A stretch of DNA of 7,813 nt from Selenomonadaceae bacterium UBA3796 (lineage in GTDB: Bacteria; Bacillota; Negativicutes; Selenomonadales; Selenomonadaceae). The position numbers and the translations under genes are program-made. Shown in pieces: positions 1 to 5,140 of the stretch; within the stretch, counting starts at the first letter, position 1; each line of letters starts with the position of its first letter. The notes beneath the pieces were generated by a model. That model worked only from the letters and a program-made list of their open reading frames with translations, was not told the DNA's origin and made no database searches. The DNA lies in NCBI GenBank assembly GCA_002369175.1, contig DFES01000211.1, forward strand, positions 1 to 7,813, written 5' to 3'.

Positions 1-630
1 TCTGTGGGATGGGATCCCGGGCTCTTTTCCCTGGCTCGTGTCTATAGCAATGCGATTCTTCCGGAGGGCAGGGACTACACCTTCTGGGGGAAGGGCGTGT
101 CCCAGGGGCATTCCGATGCTATCCGCCGCATCCAGGGCGTGAAGAACGCGAAGCAGTACACGGTTCCCGTGGAAAGCGCACTGGAGGCCGTGCGTTCCGG
201 CAGCAATCCGGAGCTCTCCACCCGGCAGAAGCATACGCGGGAGTGCTTTGTGGTTCTGGAGGAAGGAGCAGACCCGGCGAAGGTGGAGCAGGAAATCAAG
301 ACCATGCCCAATTATTTCGCCGATTACGATACCACCGTGAACTTCATCAGCGAGGAAGAATTTTTGAGGGATCACGGCGGCCTGGCTCATGGAGGTTTCG
401 TCATTCGTTCGGGCAGGACGGGACATGAGAAGGAGCACAACCACATCATTGAGTTCAGCCTGAAACTGGATTCAAATCCGGAGTTCACCACCAGTGTCCT
501 CATTGCCTATGCCCGTGCGGCGTTCCGCATGGCAAAGGAGGGGCAGAGAGGATGCAGGACGGTGCTGGACATTCCCCCGGCATACCTTTCGTCCCAGAGC
601 GGCGAGGAGCTTCGCGCCCATCTGCTTTGA
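1..630 (+). CDS. ddh: meso-diaminopimelate dehydrogenase, C-terminal part (5' end outside window)
   Basis: NADPH-dependent meso-diaminopimelate D-dehydrogenase, a cytosolic enzyme that makes meso-DAP in one step from tetrahydrodipicolinate, for lysine and peptidoglycan. The frame is open from base 1, beginning S-V-G-W-D-P-G, which matches the STGWDPG segment about 120 residues into the Corynebacterium enzyme; the N-terminal NADP-binding Rossmann half is therefore off the left edge. The visible 209 residues follow the family in order: FWGKGVSQGHSDAIRRI, the CFVV strand, TMPNYF, HGGFVI, NHIIEFSLKLDSNPEFT and the helix with AYARAAFRM, ending at a normal family C-terminus. These segments form the substrate-binding and dimerisation domain. 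The GTG at base 4 lies inside the conserved motif and is not the real start. A terminator follows 12 bases after the stop, so this is the end of its transcription unit. Identification is from remembered family sequence and is firm. Confidence 0.95.
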   Translation, partial: SVGWDPGLFSLARVYSNAILPEGRDYTFWGKGVSQGHSDAIRRIQGVKNAKQYTVPVESALEAVRSGSNPELSTRQKHTRECFVVLEEGADPAKVEQEIKTMPNYFADYDTTVNFISEEEFLRDHGGLAHGGFVIRSGRTGHEKEHNHIIEFSLKLDSNPEFTTSVLIAYARAAFRMAKEGQRGCRTVLDIPPAYLSSQSGEELRAHLL

Positions 631-642
631 GCTCGGAACCCC

Positions 643-689
643 AAAAACGTCCGGAATTGCCGTTGCAGCGGCATTTTCGGACGTTTTTT
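643..689 (+). terminator. Rho-independent terminator of ddh
   Basis: An 11-bp perfect stem pairs AAAAACGTCCG (643-653) with CGGACGTTTTT (678-688). An inner GCCG/CGGC stem (659-662 with 669-672) caps it. The run of six T at 684-689 forms the U-tract. The matching A-run on the left arm means it could also work in the opposite direction. Confidence 0.9.
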
Positions 690-860
690 GACGCTTGCGG
701 CATTGCAGGCTGGGAGTGTGGTATTCATGCTATGTTGCCTGCATGCTGCGTTGCGTATTTTCTCCTGCGAGAAGAAGGGAATTTTGCAGTTTATCGCGAA
801 TAAACCAGTGTGGAATGAGAATGGGAAATCATCACATTATGTTGTAGGAAGTGACCTGAT
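690..860. other. Intergenic region before the membrane-protein gene
   Basis: Non-coding stretch of 171 bases. It holds an imperfectly spaced inverted repeat, TGCAGGC (704-710) against GCCTGCA (737-743), with a 26-base loop. I could not find a -35/-10 pair with good spacing; TTGCAG at 784-789 is a possible -35 without a convincing -10. The ribosome binding site of the next gene, AGGAAG, is near 846-851. Confidence 0.4.
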
Positions 861-1703
861 ATGACAGAGGAAAGGGAATTATTGCGGAAGGGAATGGGAG
901 CACTGTTGGCAGCGGTGCTCTGCTATTTGCCGGAAACCGCCTTGGCGGCGGCATCCGGGGAGAAGGACGGCGTCCTGCCCCCGGTGCTCCGCGATGTGGT
1001 AGTGATTCTTTGCATGGTGCTGTCCGTGCTCCTGCTCATTGCAGTGGCGGTTCTTTGGACTGCGCAGCATGGCATGCGGGAAAAGGTGGCCAGATGCAGC
1101 AAGCTGGAAGGAGACTTGAAGGCAGTAACCACAGAGCTTCGGGAACTGCAGTCCGTTCTCATGCCGGAACGGTCGAAGTCCGATATGGAAGAAGAGGAGG
1201 AGGGGGATCCTGTGCTCTCCGTTCCGGAGTCGCCGGTGAAGAATCCGCCTCCTGTCAAGCGCTCCGTATGGCAGAACTTCGTAGACGATTTCAACAGTCT
1301 GGCGCGCAGCATGGATATACCGAAGGCAGAGATTGCCTGTGAGAATTTCGTCGCTCTGCACAAGCTGGTGCTTCTGACATGCCTCTCCCATGGGGGATTT
1401 GACGGGAAGGGAAACGAGATGGAGCCTGCCTTTTCTCTGGAACGCTCCGTCAAAGCAAGCACTTACTGGGCTTGGCCGCTTCCCGATGAACAAGGGCGCT
1501 ATGCCGTGGTGCCGAATCCCATCCTCCGTTACGATGACAAGCTCCATCGTGAGGGGGGCATGAAGGAGACCTTTGCTTCCAACTTCGAGAACGAAACGGC
1601 TGCCACGTTCTGCCATGTGGAAGTCAAGCTGCCGGCAATTTTCACCAATAGGTCAGGGAAATGGAAGGTTGAGCAGCCGGGGTTGATCCGGCTGATGGAA
1701 TAA
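861..1703 (+). CDS. Membrane-anchored protein of unknown function, two hydrophobic segments plus coiled coil
   Basis: I do not recognise this 280-residue protein. ATG 861 follows AGGAAG by 9 bases. Residues 12-30 are hydrophobic and end in ALA-A, so they could be a cleaved signal peptide or a first membrane helix. Residues 45-66 are a clear transmembrane helix (ILCMVLSVLLLIAVAVLW). Residues 72-100 are charged with leucine spacing typical of a short coiled coil. An acidic run (MEEEEEGD, about 109-116) and a Pro-rich linker with PVKNPPPVK follow. From about residue 132 to the end is a folded-looking domain with several aromatics and the motif AVVPNPILRYDD. Orientation is unclear: if residues 12-30 are cleaved, the C-terminal domain would be cytoplasmic. 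The gene lies between two terminators and is probably transcribed alone. Function is open. Confidence 0.85.
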   Translation: MTEERELLRKGMGALLAAVLCYLPETALAAASGEKDGVLPPVLRDVVVILCMVLSVLLLIAVAVLWTAQHGMREKVARCSKLEGDLKAVTTELRELQSVLMPERSKSDMEEEEEGDPVLSVPESPVKNPPPVKRSVWQNFVDDFNSLARSMDIPKAEIACENFVALHKLVLLTCLSHGGFDGKGNEMEPAFSLERSVKASTYWAWPLPDEQGRYAVVPNPILRYDDKLHREGGMKETFASNFENETAATFCHVEVKLPAIFTNRSGKWKVEQPGLIRLME

Positions 1704-1714
1704 AGAAACTAAAG

Positions 1715-1740
1715 AAACGCCCGTTTTCGGGCGTTTTTTT
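1715..1740 (+). terminator. Rho-independent terminator after the membrane-protein gene
   Basis: A perfect 9-bp stem AAACGCCCG (1715-1723) / CGGGCGTTT (1728-1736) with a TTTT loop is followed by an uninterrupted T-run to 1740. It begins 11 bases after the stop codon. Confidence 0.95.
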
Positions 1741-1790
1741 GAAAAGCGTTTCGGAAAGATGGTCATAAAAGCTGGTCACAGATATTTTTA

Positions 1791-1819
1791 TTGCTTTTTC
1801 ATTTTCAAGAATGTATACT
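1791..1819 (+). promoter_or_regulatory. Sigma-70-type promoter of the aspartase-asparaginase operon
   Basis: -35 TTGCTT (1791-1796) and -10 TATACT (1814-1819) are separated by exactly 17 bases. Transcription would begin near 1826, giving a leader of about 85 bases before the aspartase start. The surrounding sequence is AT-rich, and the preceding terminator ends 50 bases upstream. Deduced from consensus only. Confidence 0.7.
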
Positions 1820-1826
1820 GTATACA
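1812..1826. promoter_or_regulatory. Perfect palindrome TGTATACTGTATACA, likely repressor operator
   Basis: A 15-bp perfect inverted repeat (TGTATAC-T-GTATACA) covers the whole -10 box and the predicted transcription start. Each arm contains the self-palindromic hexamer GTATAC. Such GTATAC-centred repeats resemble sites of GntR-family regulators, but no regulator gene is in the window and the family is a guess. A protein bound here would block RNA polymerase, so repression is the simplest reading. Confidence 0.6.
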
Positions 1827-1853
1827 AAATACAAAGAAAAACAGAAGGGCACC

Positions 1854-1901
1854 ATGGAAAATTTTTGGGTGCAGATCGTGATGACATTGATGACATTATA
1901 G
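1854..1901 (+). CDS. Possible 15-residue leader peptide ahead of aspartase
   Basis: The short frame MENFWVQIVMTLMTL lies in the predicted operon leader. ATG 1854 follows the purine run AGAAGGG (1843-1849) by only 4 bases, so initiation is plausible but not strong. The stop TAG (1899-1901) overlaps the AGGAAG ribosome binding site of aspartase, an arrangement that would allow a terminating ribosome to influence aspartase translation. The coding stretch includes a tandem 9-bp repeat GATGACATT (1880-1888, 1889-1897). There is no run of Asn or Asp codons as a classical attenuator would have. It may be chance. Confidence 0.3.
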   Translation: MENFWVQIVMTLMTL

Positions 1902-1911
1902 GAAGGGGAAT

Positions 1912-3309
1912 GTGAGAAATATGAGAAAAGAACATGATTTTTTGGGGGAGCTTGAGGTACCGGATGAGGCATATTATGGCGTACAGACCATACGTGCCGT
2001 TGAGAATTTCAGCATTACCGGGCGAAAGCTGGATGTGGACTTCATCCAGGCCATGGCGAAGGTGAAGAAGGCGGCTGCCCAGGCCAACATGGAGACAGGA
2101 CGCCTTGACAAGAAGATCGGCAATGCGCTCGTGCAAGCTGCCGAGGAAATCATCGACGGGCAATTCATTGACCAGTTCCCGGTGGATCCCATCCAAGGCG
2201 GCGCAGGGACTTCCTTTAATATGAACATGAATGAGGTTCTCTGCAACCGCGCACTGGAACTCATCGGGGAGGAAAAGGGACGCTATGATATCATCTCCCC
2301 GAACAACCATGCGAATATGGCACAGTCCACCAACGATTCCTTTCCAACCGCCATCAAGGTCTGCCTGACCATCAAGGGACGCAAGCTCACGAAGGCATTG
2401 GATTACCTTGCGACGGCGTTGGAGCAGAAGGCGGAGGAGTACAAGGACATTCTCAAGATGGGGCGCACCCATTTGCAGGATGCGGTTCCCATCACCCTGG
2501 GGCAGGAAATGGGTTCTTACGCCTCCGCAGTGCGCCGCAGCATCAAGCGGGTGGAGTGGTCCATTGACAGCATCCGCCTCATCAACATGGGGGGAACGGC
2601 AGTGGGCACGGGACTCAATGCAGAGCCTGCCTACATCAAGGTGGTTGCTCGGAAACTTCGTGAAATCACGGGAGAGAATTTTGAGACTTCCACGAATATC
2701 ATTGATGCAACCAACAACACCGATGGTTTTGTGGATGTTTCCTCTGCGCTCAAGAATACATCGCTGGTTCTGATCAAGATGGCGAACGACTTTCGCCTCA
2801 TGGCTTCCGGTCCGCGTTGCGGACTCAATGAGCTGAACCTTCCGAAGAGGCAGCCGGGGTCTTCCATCATGCCGGGCAAGGTCAATCCTGTGATCGCCGA
2901 GGTTCTGGACCAGGCATGCTATCAGGTGATCGGAAATGACCTTGCTGTCAGCTTCGGTGTGGAGAACGGGCAGTTTGAGCTCAATGTCATGGAACCTGTC
3001 ATGGCGTACAATCTCTTCGGTTCCATGAACTATCTCACGAATGCGGTCCGCACCTTTGTGGATAAGCTTCTCATCGGCCTTGAGCCAAACCGTGAGCAGT
3101 GCCAGAAGTGGGTGGACAATAGCGTTGGCGTCGTGACGGCGCTCCTTCCCCACATCGGCTATGAGCAGTCTTCCATGTTGGCGAAAGAGGCATACACGAC
3201 AGGGCGTCCCATTCGCGAAATTATTTTGGAGAAAGGGATCCTTACGGAGGAACAGCTCAATCAGTACATGTCGCCGGAGCAGATGACCAGCCCCGGGATT
3301 ACCAACTGA
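1912..3309 (+). CDS. aspA: Aspartate ammonia-lyase (aspartase)
   Basis: Cytosolic aspartase, catalysing reversible deamination of L-aspartate to fumarate and ammonia. It belongs to the fumarase/aspartase superfamily, active as a homotetramer. The 465 residues are the usual length. Visible signatures: GGAGTSFNMNMNEV (96-109), QSTND (138-142), GRTHLQDAVP (184-193) and GSSIMPGKVNPV (316-327), which holds the catalytic serine of the mobile loop. The GGAGTS motif and NPV after the signature (not NPTQ as in class II fumarase) favour aspartase, as does the downstream asparaginase. Start: GTG 1912 has AGGAAG (1900-1905) 6 bases upstream and was chosen; ATG 1921, three codons on, is possible but sits too far from that site. 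It is the first gene of the operon, under the promoter with the palindrome. The symbol could equally be ansB. Confidence 0.95.
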   Translation: MRNMRKEHDFLGELEVPDEAYYGVQTIRAVENFSITGRKLDVDFIQAMAKVKKAAAQANMETGRLDKKIGNALVQAAEEIIDGQFIDQFPVDPIQGGAGTSFNMNMNEVLCNRALELIGEEKGRYDIISPNNHANMAQSTNDSFPTAIKVCLTIKGRKLTKALDYLATALEQKAEEYKDILKMGRTHLQDAVPITLGQEMGSYASAVRRSIKRVEWSIDSIRLINMGGTAVGTGLNAEPAYIKVVARKLREITGENFETSTNIIDATNNTDGFVDVSSALKNTSLVLIKMANDFRLMASGPRCGLNELNLPKRQPGSSIMPGKVNPVIAEVLDQACYQVIGNDLAVSFGVENGQFELNVMEPVMAYNLFGSMNYLTNAVRTFVDKLLIGLEPNREQCQKWVDNSVGVVTALLPHIGYEQSSMLAKEAYTTGRPIREIILEKGILTEEQLNQYMSPEQMTSPGITN

Positions 3310-3343
3310 TCGGAACATACGGGAAGCTACGGTCATTCTTTGA

Positions 3344-3369
3344 GCGCAGTTCCTCTTGCGAGGAGGCGC
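3344..3369 (+). promoter_or_regulatory. Hairpin covering the asparaginase ribosome binding site
   Basis: TCCTC (3351-3355) pairs with GAGGA (3360-3364) across a TTGC loop, and GCGC (3344-3347) pairs with GCGC (3366-3369) below a small internal loop. Together the stems bury the whole AGGAGG (3361-3366) and the bases up to ATG 3370. This could lower asparaginase translation until the structure melts. The aspartase stop is 35 bases upstream, so simple coupling to a terminating ribosome is not assured. Pairing was read by eye; no folding energy was computed. Confidence 0.45.
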
Positions 3370-4383
3370 ATGGTGAACATGAAGGGTGCAAGAAAGAAGA
3401 TCTGCGTGATTTCCACAGGCGGAACCATCGCTTCGGTTCCCGGACCTGCAGGGCTTCGGCCGGGACTGACGGGACAGAGGCTTCTCGCTCGTGTGCCGGA
3501 GGCGGCGGAGTTTGCCGAGGTGGACTGTGTCGAGCTCATGGCTCTGGACTCCACCAATCTCTTGCCGGAGCATTGGCAGAAGATGGCAGTGACCGTGGCA
3601 GAAAGAAGGGGAAGGTATGACGGGTTTGTCATTACCCATGGTACGGATACCATGGCTTATTCGGCGGGAGCGCTTTGCCTCATGCTGGAACATATCGACT
3701 GTCCCGTGATCCTGACCGGATCGCAGCTTCCCATGGAGGCAGCGGGGACGGATGCCGTGGAAAATCTCCTGGCGGCTTTCCATGGAGCCGCTTCCGGCAG
3801 GGCGGGCATTTATCTTGCCTTTGGAGGGCTGCTCCACAGTGCATGGACCGTGCGGAAGCTCTATTCCCGCCAACTCACAGGCTTTGGCAGCATTGCGAGG
3901 CCTCCTGTGGCCGTTTTCAACGGCGAGCGTTATGAGTGGAAGTGGCAGCCCCCGAAGCCTGCAGGAGAATTCCGTCTGGTGACGGCTCTGGATGACAGCG
4001 TTGCTGTTCTGAAACTGGTGCCGGGAACGTCTCCGACGCTTTTGGAGCTCATGGTGGAGGCGGGGCTCCACGGAATCATCATCGAGGGCTATGGCGCAGG
4101 TGGTGTGCCGAACAGCGAGTCTCCCAGGAATTTCCTTCCTGCCCTTTCCCATGCAGCCGCCAAGGGGGTGCGTATCGTATGTACGACGCAGTGTGTCTAT
4201 GACGGTGCCTATCTCAATGCCTATGAGGTCGGAGTCATGGCGCTGCGGATGGGGTGCGTATCGGGAGGGTATCTTCATACGGAGCTTTTGGTTCCCGCCC
4301 TCATGCTTGCGCTGGCAGAAAGCAGGGAGCGGGAGGCTCTGGAGCGCTACCTTGCAAGCGTTGAGCGTAGAATATTTGCGTGA
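3370..4383 (+). CDS. ansA: L-asparaginase, type I (cytoplasmic)
   Basis: Hydrolyses L-asparagine to L-aspartate and ammonia. No signal peptide is present, as expected for the cytoplasmic type I enzyme; 337 residues is normal. Motifs: STGGTIAS (15-22) with the N-terminal nucleophilic threonine (T16), THGTDTM (89-95) with the second catalytic Thr-Asp pair (T92, D93), LTGSQLPM, K163 in the VRKLYS segment aligning with the catalytic lysine, and EGYGAGGVPN. Start: AGGAGG (3361-3366) lies 3 bases before ATG 3370, 6 before GTG 3373 and 12 before ATG 3379, all in frame. I give 3370, though 3373 has the best spacing. The frame extends up to TTG 3340 but that part contains the ribosome binding site and is not expected to be translated. 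It lies 60 bases after aspartase with no terminator between, so cotranscription is likely: its product is the aspartase substrate. Confidence 0.93.
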   Translation: MVNMKGARKKICVISTGGTIASVPGPAGLRPGLTGQRLLARVPEAAEFAEVDCVELMALDSTNLLPEHWQKMAVTVAERRGRYDGFVITHGTDTMAYSAGALCLMLEHIDCPVILTGSQLPMEAAGTDAVENLLAAFHGAASGRAGIYLAFGGLLHSAWTVRKLYSRQLTGFGSIARPPVAVFNGERYEWKWQPPKPAGEFRLVTALDDSVAVLKLVPGTSPTLLELMVEAGLHGIIIEGYGAGGVPNSESPRNFLPALSHAAAKGVRIVCTTQCVYDGAYLNAYEVGVMALRMGCVSGGYLHTELLVPALMLALAESREREALERYLASVERRIFA

Positions 4384-4430
4384 CAAAAAGTGATGGGAGT
4401 TCCATGATGAGCCCCCATCACTTTTTGTCT
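4382..4430 (+). terminator. Terminator of the aspartase-asparaginase operon
   Basis: A perfect 16-bp inverted repeat, GACAAAAAGTGATGGG (4382-4397) with CCCATCACTTTTTGTC (4414-4429), has a 16-base loop. The repeat starts within the TGA stop of asparaginase. The TGATGGG/CCCATCA part followed by TTTTT acts as the terminator, and the A-run on the left arm makes it look usable in both directions. Confidence 0.85.
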
Positions 4431-4431
4431 T

Positions 4432-4581
4432 ATGGAAAATCGTTATAGTAAAATTACGAATATTATGAGATGCGGACAGAAGATTTCATCACGGATGAGG
4501 AAAAACTGGCGTCGGGTCTTGTAAACAGCATCTAATTTTGAAATCGTTGACGATTCCATGAAGGACAAAGCAAGCGCATAA
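4432..4581 (+). pseudogene. Possible frameshifted remnant of a small gene
   Basis: No intact gene of useful length is seen here, but three pieces read like one broken protein. ATG 4432 opens MENRYSKITNIMR and would stop at 4522-4524. In the neighbouring frame EDFITDEEKLASGLVNSI runs to a stop near 4538. Back in the first frame, SNFEIVDDSMKDKASA ends at TAA 4579-4581. Two compensating single-base indels would join them into about 49 residues. The terminator at 4592-4620 sits right after the last stop, as if it once served this gene. There is no good ribosome binding site before ATG 4432, which lies directly behind the operon terminator. This could be chance, and I recognise no family. Confidence 0.25.
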
Positions 4582-4591
4582 AGCAAACCTG

Positions 4592-4620
4592 AAAAGCACC
4601 CAGCAATGGGTGCTTTTCTT
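4592..4620 (+). terminator. Isolated Rho-independent terminator in the 4.4-4.7 kb gap
   Basis: A perfect 11-bp stem AAAAGCACCCA (4592-4602) / TGGGTGCTTTT (4607-4617) with a GCAA tetraloop is followed by CTT. It looks functional, yet no intact gene precedes it within 200 bases. It may belong to the decayed frame at 4432-4581, to readthrough from asparaginase, or to an unannotated small RNA. Confidence 0.7.
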
Positions 4621-4744
4621 ATGCCCAAAATCAAGGAGCTGGTGCGAATTGAAAGCATTCTACGGGGCGAAGCTCTCGCATTTCCGATGATAATACAAAA
4701 ATCTTTTTAAAAAATGAAGGAATTTCAGAAGGGAGGAAGAATTT
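4621..4744. other. Leader region of the clostripain operon
   Basis: A promoter for the genes to the right is expected here. GATAAT (4689-4694) fits a -10, but no -35 with good spacing is present; TTGAAA (4649-4654) is 34 bases away. A 29-codon frame from ATG 4621 to TAA 4710 has no ribosome binding site and starts inside the terminator tail, so I do not call it. GGGAGG (4731-4736) is the ribosome binding site for GTG 4745. Confidence 0.35.
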
Positions 4745-5140
4745 GTGAAATTGTGGGAAATGCTTACGGAAGGTTCGAGCAGCTCTCATGTGATTGCCGC
4801 ACTACAGGTGGACTGTTCTCTCGTGAAGATGGGGAAAGCCTTTATTGACGAGGTGGAGCCTGACTGGAAGCGGCAGCTCCGAAGCATTCTCGGAAGCGGC
4901 AAAGGAGGCGGTGGAAAAAACGAAGGATCCGAAAGGAAGAGTGTCCTGTCCGGGGAGGAACCGGCAGGGACTATGGGAAACGTATATTACAAAAGGAGGA
5001 GGTTTTATGATGAGAATTTGCCGGGCAATCTTCCTCGTGCTATTGCTCGCATTTCCGTTTTTGCTCAGCGGGTGCTCCGATTCCTCCGGTCGTCCGCCGA
5101 GGCAAGAGGTGAATTTCCAGGATGCGTACAACAAGGATGA
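4745..5140 (+). CDS. Small hypothetical protein upstream of the clostripain lipoprotein, possibly frameshifted
   Basis: I do not recognise this protein. GTG 4745 follows GGGAGG (4731-4736) by 8 bases, an excellent initiation site, and the first 40 residues (from MKLWEMLTEGSSSSH to FIDEVEPDW) look like a real soluble protein. As an uninterrupted frame it gives 131 residues, but the last 44 lie inside the lipoprotein gene, an overlap of 134 bases that is unusually long, and residues from about 42 become Gly/Arg-rich. The next frame reads SEAFSEAAKEAVEKTKDPKG (about 4872-4934), and the third ends DYGKRILQKEEVL at TGA 5008-5010, overlapping the lipoprotein ATG in the common ATGA manner. An ancestral gene of about 87 codons ending at 5010, broken by two single-base changes, is an alternative reading. 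The translated start is better supported than the end. Confidence 0.35.
   Translation: MKLWEMLTEGSSSSHVIAALQVDCSLVKMGKAFIDEVEPDWKRQLRSILGSGKGGGGKNEGSERKSVLSGEEPAGTMGNVYYKRRRFYDENLPGNLPRAIARISVFAQRVLRFLRSSAEARGEFPGCVQQG

Noticed and set aside
879..1616. Long - strand open frames opposite the membrane-protein gene
   Set aside because: The + strand gene has a good ribosome binding site, signal and membrane segments, and a terminator in the right place; the antisense frames have none.
1642..4386. A 914-codon open frame on the - strand antisense to aspartase and asparaginase
   Set aside because: It lies opposite two well-identified genes, is rich in His/Arg/Cys as shadow frames are, and has no recognisable motif. 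Codon bias of the + strand genes explains the lack of stops.
4443..4658. A 71-codon - strand frame in the 4.4-4.7 kb gap
   Set aside because: It reads through the isolated terminator hairpin and has no convincing ribosome binding site; its hydrophobic look comes from AT-rich sequence.
4621..4710. A 29-codon frame starting at ATG 4621
   Set aside because: It begins at the tail of a terminator hairpin without a ribosome binding site.
4845..5006. N-terminal extension of the clostripain lipoprotein from TTG 4845
   Set aside because: It would place 54 residues before a canonical lipoprotein signal peptide, while AGGAGG sits 7 bases before ATG 5007.
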